14,515 nucleotides of DNA from DHVE2 group archaeon (lineage in GTDB: Archaea; Thermoplasmatota; Thermoplasmata; Thermoplasmatales; Aciduliprofundaceae), in the NCBI GenBank assembly GCA_027014065.1, contig JALWEL010000055.1, forward strand, positions 1 through 14,515. The letters are read 5' to 3'. Shown in pieces: positions 1 through 6,049 of the stretch (its first letter is position 1; each line of letters starts with the position of its first letter). The translations under genes and the position numbers were made by a program. The notes below the pieces were generated by a model. That model did no database searches and was not told the origin of the DNA. It saw only the letters and a list, made by a program, of their open reading frames with translations.

Positions 1-6
1 AGTTGA

Positions 7-113
7 TAAGAACCCGCTGGAGGTTCTTAGAGGGGAAGTCGTAGAAACCCCGAAGGGGTGTCTACGGCTGCTGGAAGTTGGAGAGACCCGCTGGAGGTGT
101 CTACAGGGGAAGG
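7..113. repeat. Tandem hairpin-forming repeat units, possibly a structured RNA or dispersed intergenic repeat
   Basis: Three related units follow one another. Units 1 and 3 share a perfect 13-base block, ACCCGCTGGAGGT, at 12-24 and 86-98. They also share AGGGGAAG at 31-38 and 105-112, and both pairs are offset by exactly 74 bp. Unit 1 can fold with TAAGAACC (7-14) against GGTTCTTA (22-29). Unit 2 folds with GTAGA (41-45) plus ACCCC (47-51) against GGGGT (55-59) plus TCTAC (61-65). Unit 3 folds less perfectly, although GGTGTCTAC occurs in both unit 2 (57-65) and unit 3 (96-104). A T-run follows at 114-119. No convincing coding frame explains the block. It could be the 3' part of a structured RNA or a copy of a palindromic intergenic repeat family. 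I do not recognise it as a known RNA. Confidence 0.5.
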
Positions 114-121
114 TTTTTTAT
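114..121 (+). promoter_or_regulatory. Possible TATA box or T-tract terminator before the methylthiotransferase gene
   Basis: TTTTTTAT is centred about 20 bp before the ATG at 138. That is shorter than the roughly 25 bp seen at other starts here. It may instead terminate a transcript of the hairpin block to its left, or do both jobs. Confidence 0.3.
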
Positions 122-137
122 CTCACATCCCTTTGCG

Positions 138-1355
138 ATGCCCGTGAAAGTTTACTACGAAGCTTACGGCTGCTCTCAGAACATTGCGGAGACGGGCATG
201 CTGGCGCAATCCATGGGAGAGATCGTCGAAAATCCGGAAGATGCGGATGTGCTCCTCATAGGAACATGCATAGTGATAGGGCATACTGAGCACAGGATGC
301 TTAGAAGAATCGAAGAGATGAAAAGATACGGGAAGAAAGTTGTGGTTTACGGATGTTTACCATCTGCGAGGTACGAAACCCTTCCTCCAGATGTGACAGC
401 AATAAGAACTTGGGAATTTGAAAAAGCCCATGAGATTCTCCGCATCCCCAATTCGCCCATGGACGAAGTTTACACCATGGATAGAGTGGCAACCATTCCA
501 ATCGCCAACGGCTGCCTCGGGTCTTGCACGTATTGCATCACACGCCTCGCGAGGGGGAGAATAAAGAGCAGGGAAATGGGCTGGATTATGAAAATGGTAA
601 AAAAATCGATAGATATGGGAATGAAAGAGCTCCGTCTGAGCGCGCAGGACACTGCCGCGTGGGGAAAAGACAAGGGAACGAATTTAGCCACCCTCCTAAG
701 GGAAATAAACTCCATGGACGGAGATTTCAGGGTTCGGGTGGGGATGATGGAGCCCCGGGAGACAATGAATATCCTTCCTGAGCTAATCGAAGAATATCGC
801 AAAGAAAAAATCTACAAATTTCTACATCTTCCGGTGCAGAGCGGCGATGATGAAATATTGCGCAGAATGAACCGCGGTTATTCCGTGGATGATTTCATTC
901 AGATTGTGAGAGAATTCAGGAAGAAGATTCCGGAGTTAATGCTATCAACGGACATAATCGTAGGATTCCCCGGAGAAAGCGACGAGAGTTTTGAGAACAC
1001 AAAAAATCTGATAAAAGAGATCGCGCCGGAGATTCTCAACATCACGAGATTTTCTCCACGGCCTAAAACTCCTGCATTTCGGTGGAAGAGGCCCAGCACC
1101 AACGACGTAAAGAGGTGGTCAAAAGAACTGGCGGATATGCACACAGAGATACTCAAAAGAAAAAACGAGGATATGAGAGGAAAGAGCGTGAAAATCCTAA
1201 TTCCCCAACGTGGAAAGAGGGGTAACTACATTGGGCGCACGGACTCATATATTCCGGTTATATTGAAAGATGCGATTTTGGGCTCGTTTGCAAGAGTGAA
1301 AATAGATGATGTGAGAAACACGTACCTCTTGGGAGAGGTCATCGAATACCTCTGA
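138..1355 (+). CDS. Archaeal tRNA (N6-threonylcarbamoyladenosine(37)-C2)-methylthiotransferase, MtaB/CDKAL1 type
   Basis: A radical-SAM enzyme predicted to add a 2-methylthio group to t6A37 in tRNAs reading ANN codons. The 405-residue protein has the full family layout. The N-terminal MTTase domain carries three cluster cysteines at about C12 (YGCSQN), C44 (GTCIV) and C73 (YGCLPS). The radical SAM motif GCLGSCTYC gives C126, C130 and C133. Later motifs include LHLPVQSGDDEILRRMNRGY and STDIIVGFPGES, and a C-terminal TRAM-like segment begins near KSVKILIPQ. I chose the ATG at 138 because the protein matches the family from MPVKVYYEAYGCSQN. The frame stays open back to a TTG at 78, but those 20 residues would be read from the hairpin-repeat DNA. 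The 3' end overlaps the convergent zinc-ribbon gene by 17 bp. The tRNA-modifying role is known from the family. The MiaB-like alternative is less likely given the archaeal type. Confidence 0.93.
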   Translation: MPVKVYYEAYGCSQNIAETGMLAQSMGEIVENPEDADVLLIGTCIVIGHTEHRMLRRIEEMKRYGKKVVVYGCLPSARYETLPPDVTAIRTWEFEKAHEILRIPNSPMDEVYTMDRVATIPIANGCLGSCTYCITRLARGRIKSREMGWIMKMVKKSIDMGMKELRLSAQDTAAWGKDKGTNLATLLREINSMDGDFRVRVGMMEPRETMNILPELIEEYRKEKIYKFLHLPVQSGDDEILRRMNRGYSVDDFIQIVREFRKKIPELMLSTDIIVGFPGESDESFENTKNLIKEIAPEILNITRFSPRPKTPAFRWKRPSTNDVKRWSKELADMHTEILKRKNEDMRGKSVKILIPQRGKRGNYIGRTDSYIPVILKDAILGSFARVKIDDVRNTYLLGEVIEYL

Positions 1356-1791
1356 AAAAGTAATTGCCCTTGGAGGATTTAACGCAAATTCCATCTTCGC
1401 ATTGATGTATCTCTAAGAGCATTCCCGGAATCGCAATGAGCGGCAAATCACCCCAGATATAATTTATTTCCCCTTCCTCCTCTTTTTTCCCTTCGCAATC
1501 GCAATTTTCCCCTTCAAAAATGTATTCTTTTTCTCCTCGAATTAAATACCATTTACCATCGCTGTACTTGAAATACTCCTCGTGCTCTCCGAATTTCAAA
1601 TACCCAGTATTATCCCCCAGGTATTTCTTGGGAAAATAGTACCACCCCTGCTCCTTCTTCGCAAGGTAGAACTTCTTTTTCTCAGGATCAACGATTAAAA
1701 GAGAGCCGCAGAACGGACAGGTTATGGTTTTCGCATAGCTCTTATCTCCCAGCTCGGCAAAGCACGTGGGACACTGCCATCCAAGCCTCAT
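1339..1791 (-). CDS. Zinc-ribbon protein of unknown function
   Basis: A 150-residue soluble protein starting MRLGWQCPTC. An N-terminal four-cysteine zinc ribbon is formed by C7/C10 (CPTC) and C25/C28 (CPFC). The rest is rich in aromatic and charged residues, consistent with a small beta-rich domain. Four further cysteines occur as C97/C99 (CDC) and C131/C136, so a second metal site is possible. The ATG overlaps the stop of the upstream folP-like gene by 4 bp (ATGA), so the two are probably translationally coupled, although no functional link to pterin metabolism is evident. The 3' end overlaps the methylthiotransferase gene by 17 bp, leaving no room for a separate terminator. I do not recognise the family beyond the ribbon. 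No membrane segment or signal peptide is visible. Confidence 0.85.
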   Translation of the reverse strand: MRLGWQCPTCFAELGDKSYAKTITCPFCGSLLIVDPEKKKFYLAKKEQGWYYFPKKYLGDNTGYLKFGEHEEYFKYSDGKWYLIRGEKEYIFEGENCDCEGKKEEEGEINYIWGDLPLIAIPGMLLEIHQCEDGICVKSSKGNYFFRGIR

Positions 1792-2969
1792 ACGTACACC
1801 TCCTTTATAGCTTCGGCAATTTTCAAAGCCCTAAGATTTTCTTTCACATCGTGAACCCGAAATATACTCGCACCATTAATAAGAGAGATTACATTGGTGG
1901 CAATTGTTCCCTCCAATCGTTCATTCACGTTCAAATCTAAAATCTTTCCAATGAAGCTCTTTCGCGATGTACCCATGAGTATGGGGTAACCCAAGCACCT
2001 GAAGCTCTCCAGAGATCTTATGAGCATTAAATTATCTTCTACTCTTTTGCCGAACCCGATTCCCGGATCCAATACGATTTTATCTTCCTCTATCCCCTTG
2101 CTCAAAGCGAATTCGACACGCTCTCTGAAAAATCGCATGATCTCGCCAATGGTGTCTTCGTAGCTGGGGTTCATCTGCATGTTCTTTGGCTCCCCCTTCA
2201 TGTGCATTATAACCACGGCTGCATCGTAATCTTTCACAACATCAGCCATTCCTTCCTTGCGGAGCCCAAATATATCGTTAACTATGCTCGCTCCCCTTTT
2301 CAACGCCTCTTCCGCCACCTTCGGTTTGTATGTATCCACAGAAATGGGAACCTTCAAATCGCTGAGTTCCTCTATTACGGGCAATATTCTTTTCATTTCC
2401 TCTTCCTCGCTTACCGGCGATGAGAACGGGCGCGATGATTCCCCACCAACGTCTATTATATCAGCCCCTTCTTTCACCATGTTCCTCGCATGCTCCACCG
2501 CGCTCTCCACACTGATGAATTTTCCCCCGTCGGAGAAAGAATCTGGGGTTACGTTGAGAATACCCATGATCCTGAAAGGAGGCATTTGAATTCTGTAATC
2601 CCTCGCTTTTATCTCGTACCGCTCCTTTTTCAAATTTCCCATGCACTCTTCCAACTCCTCAGCAATAATTTTACCTTTGAAGGGCTGAAGCTTCATCTTC
2701 GAGATCAGAATTTCGAACTGCCTCTCTGTGCCGAATAGGATGGCGGATGTGGTTTCGCATTTCAGGGCGGCTGTGCACCACGACAGGGCACATTCCATTC
2801 CCGCCGCCAGAGCCTCTTGCTTGAGGAGAATCGCTCCTTTGAGAGGGATATCGTCGATTCTTATCTTCAAAAATCTTCCTTTTTTCTCCATTATCTCGAT
2901 TCCGTCTTTCGAGACTCCAATTTTTTCCATCTCTTCTGCGAGGGCTGTTATCAACCGAGGGTTGAACAT
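1788..2969 (-). CDS. folP: Dihydropteroate synthase-like protein with N-terminal extension domain
   Basis: Predicted to condense a hydroxymethyl-dihydropterin diphosphate with a p-aminobenzoate-type acceptor, in folate or a modified-folate route. The 393-residue protein has about 130 extra N-terminal residues before the TIM-barrel core, as in longer thermophile homologues. Core pterin-binding motifs appear in order: MGILNVTPDSFSDGG (about 135-149), DVGGESSRP (about 173-181), ISVDTYKP (about 209-216), IVNDIFGL, IMHMKGEP, DPGIGFGK (about 301-308), MGTSRKSFIG and a final RVHDV (about 371-375). The open frame extends 51 residues further, to 3122, but that part lies wholly inside mscS. I chose the ATG at 2969 because it follows the mscS stop by 23 bp and lies about 25 bp downstream of a TATA-like ATTAAAT. 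True folate, methanopterin or another pterin cannot be distinguished from sequence. Confidence 0.88.
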   Translation of the reverse strand: MFNPRLITALAEEMEKIGVSKDGIEIMEKKGRFLKIRIDDIPLKGAILLKQEALAAGMECALSWCTAALKCETTSAILFGTERQFEILISKMKLQPFKGKIIAEELEECMGNLKKERYEIKARDYRIQMPPFRIMGILNVTPDSFSDGGKFISVESAVEHARNMVKEGADIIDVGGESSRPFSSPVSEEEEMKRILPVIEELSDLKVPISVDTYKPKVAEEALKRGASIVNDIFGLRKEGMADVVKDYDAAVVIMHMKGEPKNMQMNPSYEDTIGEIMRFFRERVEFALSKGIEEDKIVLDPGIGFGKRVEDNLMLIRSLESFRCLGYPILMGTSRKSFIGKILDLNVNERLEGTIATNVISLINGASIFRVHDVKENLRALKIAEAIKEVYV

Positions 2970-2990
2970 AAAAAGGGATAGAGGCGAGAA

Positions 2991-2997
2991 ATTTAAT
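2991..2997 (-). promoter_or_regulatory. TATA-like box for the folP-like gene
   Basis: On the minus strand ATTAAAT is centred about 25 bp before the ATG at 2969. It overlaps the TAA stop of mscS. The spacing matches the leaderless pattern elsewhere in the window, so folP may have its own transcript in addition to read-through from mscS. Confidence 0.45.
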
Positions 2998-3820
2998 GTT
3001 TCTCCTTCAAATGCACATCTAACTGAGGATAGGGAATCTCGATTCCTTCCTTGGCATATTCCTCGTAAATCTTCTTCGTTATTTCGCCATACACTGTCCA
3101 GTAATCGCCGTTCTTTGCCCATGGTCTGAGCTGTAGAGCAATGGATGAATCCGCAAGCTGAGATATGGCCACGCTTGGCGATGGGTCATCTAGAACGAGG
3201 GGGTTCTCGTGCATTACTCGCATGGCTATTCCTATGGCTTTATCCAAATCGGTACCGTAAGCAACACCCACATCGATATTCACTCTTCTCGTTGGCATCT
3301 TGGAGTAATTGGTTATCGTTGCTCCCCAAACCAGTTTGTTCGGAATCATGATGTACTTGTTATCCGGGGTCAAAAGCCAGGTGGACATAACTCCGAGCGC
3401 ATGGATGCTCCCTCCAACTCCGTTAACCTCTACATAATCCCCGATATCGAATGGCTTCAGCATTGCGAGCCAGAACCCCGCGAATATGTTCGTCATGGTA
3501 TCCTGCAATCCAAAACCTAAGATCAGGCCAATGACCGCAGAAACTCCAATGACTATAGAACTCACATCTATGCCCAAAATGGGCAAAACCGCAAGAATTA
3601 GAAGAACTATTAACAGAATTTTTAAGAAGCGAGCGAGAAATTCTATGAGCAATTTAGGAAGCTTAGTTCTGCCCATGGATTTTTTGAAAAAATGCACAAC
3701 CACCACAATTATCACGTAGCCTATTATGAATGCCAAAATTGCCAATATCACATCAAACACAGAGACACCTATGTAGGGCAGCGGAGCCCCCCAATCTATT
3801 CCAAATATTTCGATTGCCAT
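2993..3820 (-). CDS. mscS: Small-conductance mechanosensitive channel, MscS family
   Basis: A membrane channel that opens under membrane tension to release solutes after osmotic downshift. The 275-residue protein has three predicted membrane segments: about residues 19-45, 62-84, and the pore-lining TM3 at about 88-115. TM3 holds the glycine/alanine-rich pattern VIGVSAVIGLILGFGLQDT. The cytoplasmic beta domain follows, with the family motifs MLKPFDIGDYVEVNG, TPDNKYIMIPN and ITNYS, then an alpha/beta C-terminal domain ending IPYPQLDVHLKEKH. The length is typical of the minimal MscS type. The ATG at 3820 lies about 25 bp downstream of a TATA box, so the mRNA is probably leaderless. The gene is divergent from the KaiC-like genes across a 101-bp shared region. 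The folP-like gene follows 23 bp downstream on the same strand. Confidence 0.95.
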   Translation of the reverse strand: MAIEIFGIDWGAPLPYIGVSVFDVILAILAFIIGYVIIVVVVHFFKKSMGRTKLPKLLIEFLARFLKILLIVLLILAVLPILGIDVSSIVIGVSAVIGLILGFGLQDTMTNIFAGFWLAMLKPFDIGDYVEVNGVGGSIHALGVMSTWLLTPDNKYIMIPNKLVWGATITNYSKMPTRRVNIDVGVAYGTDLDKAIGIAMRVMHENPLVLDDPSPSVAISQLADSSIALQLRPWAKNGDYWTVYGEITKKIYEEYAKEGIEIPYPQLDVHLKEKH

Positions 3821-3840
3821 AATTCATATAAGAGTTTATT

Positions 3841-3848
3841 TTATATAA
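3841..3848 (-). promoter_or_regulatory. TATA box of mscS
   Basis: TTATATAA on the minus strand is centred 24-25 bp before the mscS ATG. It implies transcription starting at or next to the start codon. Confidence 0.65.
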
Positions 3849-3857
3849 CCATTCCTG

Positions 3858-3872
3858 AAGCAAGTTATGCTT
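3858..3872. promoter_or_regulatory. Inverted repeat between divergent promoters, candidate operator
   Basis: AAGCA (3858-3862), a 5-base spacer, then TGCTT (3868-3872) form a perfect two-fold site between the divergent TATA boxes of mscS (3841-3848) and the KaiC-like gene (3894-3900). It could bind a dimeric regulator controlling one or both genes. A 5-base arm can arise by chance, so this is a weak call. Confidence 0.25.
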
Positions 3873-3893
3873 TATCATGGCAGAGAAAAGTTA

Positions 3894-3900
3894 TTAAATA
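3894..3900 (+). promoter_or_regulatory. TATA box of the KaiC-like pair
   Basis: TTAAATA is centred 25 bp before the GTG at 3922. This spacing supports the GTG as the true start on a leaderless mRNA. Confidence 0.6.
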
Positions 3901-3921
3901 TGAAAATCTATTTCTGTTACT

Positions 3922-4674
3922 GTGATTAACGCAGCCTCTCTGGGTATAAAAAATCTCGATGAATTCATACCCGGAGTTGGTCCTTCATCTATAAATCTTG
4001 TTTATGGACCACCCGGCGTCGGGAAGACGATATTTGCCATTCAATTTTTGACCTACGGCGCTAGGAGAGGCGAGAATGTCCTTTACATTTCCTTAGATGA
4101 GAGTACAAAGGATATAAAGAAGGACTTTGAAAACATGGATATGTATATCGACGAAATCTACGTTTTTGACGCCGTGCCACTCACATCAGGTAAGGCAGAA
4201 GTGAAGCCCGTAAGGGAAGTTACACCGATTACAAAGCTAACGAGGATGAAAGATGCAACCGAGAAAAAGACGTTATTTGAAGCGGATGTGCTCTCTCTCA
4301 AATCCACCCTCAAGAATGTGTTCGACCGTGTTAAATTTGACAGGGTTGTCGTGGATTCAATCACCGCCTTGAGATATTTCTACATGCGCGGCATAGTACC
4401 CGACAGCGGAGTGCATTCATTCATGCGATTTTTGTTGACGAACAGCAACGCATCCATATTAGTTACCGCAGAGAACTTTGATGATTTGATGATTGAAAAA
4501 TCCATCGTAGATAGCGTATTCCGCCTCGAACCAGACAGAAAAAATATTAACCTGATTGTGGAAAAATCCACTGTAAGCTGCGCCCTTGAGTTGGTACCCC
4601 TTAGCATGACCAATAGCGGGTTTGCAGTGGATGAGAAATTCTACCTGAGTTTCATTAAGAGGAGAGAGAAATAA
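3922..4674 (+). CDS. KaiC-like RecA-superfamily ATPase, first of a tandem pair
   Basis: A single-domain P-loop ATPase of the KaiC/RadA-like group (COG0467 style), 250 residues. Walker A is GPPGVGKT (about 29-36). It is followed by YISLDEST, where D59/E60 sit where KaiC-type proteins carry catalytic acidic residues. Walker B is FDRVVVDSITAL, with D145. A 40-residue charged insert after FDAVP (about 83-123) distinguishes it from canonical KaiC, and the neighbouring paralogue has a similar insert. The start is GTG, supported by TATA spacing and by the absence of any ATG before the Walker A region. The stop overlaps the next start by 1 bp (TAATG). The family includes signalling and motility ATPases. 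No kinase or clock function can be inferred, since only one domain is present. The function is unknown, but the pairing suggests a hetero-oligomer. Confidence 0.88.
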   Translation: MINAASLGIKNLDEFIPGVGPSSINLVYGPPGVGKTIFAIQFLTYGARRGENVLYISLDESTKDIKKDFENMDMYIDEIYVFDAVPLTSGKAEVKPVREVTPITKLTRMKDATEKKTLFEADVLSLKSTLKNVFDRVKFDRVVVDSITALRYFYMRGIVPDSGVHSFMRFLLTNSNASILVTAENFDDLMIEKSIVDSVFRLEPDRKNINLIVEKSTVSCALELVPLSMTNSGFAVDEKFYLSFIKRREK

Positions 4675-5402
4675 TGAGAGTGAAATTTGGAGTAATGGGA
4701 CTGGACAAGATGCTGAACGGAGGTCTAATCGAGGGGAAGGTATATTTGCTAGTGGGCGACACAGGAGCGGGCAAAACTCTCCTGAGTTTGAAATTTTTAC
4801 TGGAAGGGCTAAACAATGGTGAGAATTGCTTATATATTGCGGTAGATAAACCTCCGGCTCTTGTGCTCCAGAGTGCGATGCTTGGATTTGGATGGAATCT
4901 GAGTCGATTGAGAGTTATGGATGCCGTGCCCAGCGAAGCTCTATACTCCACGACTCCATCCATAAGGGACATAACGGCCAAGGGAGAAATAACCATGGCC
5001 CACGAAAACAAAAAGAAGGTGGAAAAGGGAGAGCTGAGCGTGGAGGGTTTGAGCATAAAACTCTTGGATCAGATGAAAAACATAGGATTTTCGAGAATCG
5101 TTATAGACTCTTTGAGTCTGTTCAAAAAATTCGCGGTGGAAGAGGACAAGGAAATGATGGGGATACACAAGCTATTTAACTTCTTTAAGCAGACTGGTGC
5201 CACTACTATAATCACCTCGTCCTCCAACGTGGATCTTAGAGCCGAATACCTGCTCAGTGCCGGCGTGATCGAAATCGAGAAAAAGAGGGGTAATGCGGGA
5301 TACGAAAGATACATAAAAATTACCAAGATGCGCGGCAGCGATTACGACAGAAGAACCAAGAGAATGTACATCACGGAGGACGGAATTTTCGTGCTCAGAT
5401 GA
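4674..5402 (+). CDS. KaiC-like RecA-superfamily ATPase, second of a tandem pair, altered active site
   Basis: A 242-residue paralogue of the preceding gene. It starts with the KaiC-like pattern GVMGLDKMLNGGL, then Walker A GDTGAGKT (about 28-35) and Walker B FSRIVIDSLSLF, with D145. Like its neighbour it has a DAVP segment (about 83-86) followed by RDIT and a charged insert. The C-terminus, YIKITKMRGSDYDRRTKRMY, is classic for KaiC-type folds. After Walker A the usual acidic pair is replaced by YIAVDKPPA (D58, K59), so ATP hydrolysis may be impaired, as discussed for ArlH/FlaH-type relatives. Translation is coupled to the upstream gene by TAATG, with a purine-rich GGAGAGAGAA just upstream (4661-4670). 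It probably forms a complex with its partner. The cellular role is not known. Confidence 0.88.
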   Translation: MRVKFGVMGLDKMLNGGLIEGKVYLLVGDTGAGKTLLSLKFLLEGLNNGENCLYIAVDKPPALVLQSAMLGFGWNLSRLRVMDAVPSEALYSTTPSIRDITAKGEITMAHENKKKVEKGELSVEGLSIKLLDQMKNIGFSRIVIDSLSLFKKFAVEEDKEMMGIHKLFNFFKQTGATTIITSSSNVDLRAEYLLSAGVIEIEKKRGNAGYERYIKITKMRGSDYDRRTKRMYITEDGIFVLR

Positions 5403-5405
5403 AAG

Positions 5406-5413
5406 TTTATATA
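5406..5413 (+). promoter_or_regulatory. TATA box of the 130-residue zinc-ribbon gene
   Basis: TTTATATA is centred about 27 bp before the ATG at 5437 and lies just past the stop at 5402. The gene is therefore likely transcribed separately from the KaiC-like pair, as a leaderless mRNA. Confidence 0.6.
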
Positions 5414-5436
5414 CCAAAATATTTATAATCTTATAG

Positions 5437-5829
5437 ATGGCCTATAAAATTCCAAAAGATGAAGAAATCGAAGAAATTCTCCAAAGAGTTATGAAAGTCA
5501 GGAGAATAGTTGAATCGCAGGCAGAATTGAAGAGGGAAGTTATGAAGCACCTTCAGAGGAGAAACAAAGAGTACAAGATAAGCGGGAGAAGATTGCGTAG
5601 GATTGCCCTAAAAATGGACACCATAAAGGTGGAAATAAGGTGCAAATTGACAAATGAAGAAGTAATTGATATGAAAGCATGCCCAGTGTGCGGTTCAAAG
5701 ATGGAAAAAATAGAGAATATGACCTTGGAGGGAGAAAAAATAACTGTGGGATTCAAATGCACATTTTGCCCTTACTGGACGGGGAATAGATTGCGTGTAC
5801 CCATTCGATACATATTCAGAATTCGCTGA
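5437..5829 (+). CDS. Zinc-ribbon protein with helical N-terminus, unknown function
   Basis: A 130-residue basic protein. Residues 6-65 are predicted to be helical and highly charged, including KISGRRLRRIALKM, which could form a winged-helix-like nucleic acid-binding surface. A zinc ribbon follows with C82/C85 (CPVCGS) and C108/C111 (CTFC). The C-terminus, RLRVPIRYIFRIR, is very basic. The composition fits an archaeal RNA- or DNA-binding accessory protein, but I do not recognise a named family. The ATG is supported by a TATA box 27 bp upstream. The stop at 5827-5829 directly abuts the stop of the convergent zinc-finger gene (5830-5832), with no base between them. No signal peptide or membrane segment is visible. 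Confidence 0.82.
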   Translation: MAYKIPKDEEIEEILQRVMKVRRIVESQAELKREVMKHLQRRNKEYKISGRRLRRIALKMDTIKVEIRCKLTNEEVIDMKACPVCGSKMEKIENMTLEGEKITVGFKCTFCPYWTGNRLRVPIRYIFRIR

Positions 5830-6021
5830 TCAAACCCACCCGATGCGCTCCAATTCCCTCTCCTTCTTGGTTTTTTTCTTGAATTCCTTGTAATGCTCCT
5901 TGCATAGATGCACCTTCGTTCCCGTTCCCTTCAAGCTGAAAATTTTCTCCGCCTTCTTTCGTGCCACCGTTTTTACCGCTTCCTTATCGCAGCCAACCAC
6001 GTCGCATGTCTTCTCGCTCAT
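5830..6021 (-). CDS. Small archaeal zinc-finger protein
   Basis: A 63-residue, lysine-rich protein. A single zinc site is plausible from C6, C11, C40 and H43 (TCDVVGC and HLCKEHYKEF). The remainder is short and charged, with a basic helix, KKKTKKERELERI, near the end. Small proteins with this CxxxxC...CxxH pattern occur widely in archaea and are generally unannotated. Nucleic-acid binding is an inference from charge. The ATG at 6021 has a TATA-like box about 25 bp upstream, lying across the 3' end of the TraB-like gene, so it is probably transcribed independently. Its stop abuts that of the convergent zinc-ribbon gene exactly. Confidence 0.8.
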   Translation of the reverse strand: MSEKTCDVVGCDKEAVKTVARKKAEKIFSLKGTGTKVHLCKEHYKEFKKKTKKERELERIGWV

Positions 6022-6043
6022 ACAGGGGTATCAATCTAAAAAG

Positions 6044-6049
6044 TTTAAA
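6044..6049 (-). promoter_or_regulatory. TATA-like box of the small zinc-finger gene
   Basis: TTTAAA on the minus strand is centred about 25 bp before the ATG at 6021 and overlaps the stop codon region of the upstream TraB-like gene. It implies a leaderless transcript nested at that gene's end. Confidence 0.5.

Noticed and set aside
7..113. CRISPR array
   Set aside because: Only three imperfect units, with no uniform spacers and hairpin-forming units of unequal length.
78..137. 20-residue N-terminal extension of the methylthiotransferase from a TTG
   Set aside because: The protein family starts at MPVKVYYEAYGC (138). The extension is read from the hairpin-repeat DNA and has no family likeness.
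2970..3122. 51-residue upstream extension of the folP-like reading frame
   Set aside because: It lies entirely within the 3' part of mscS in another frame. The ATG at 2969 follows the mscS stop and has a suitably placed TATA-like box.
3922..5402. Circadian clock KaiC genes
   Set aside because: Both proteins have a single ATPase domain, there are no KaiA or KaiB neighbours, and the second lacks the acidic pair. Only the fold family is supported.
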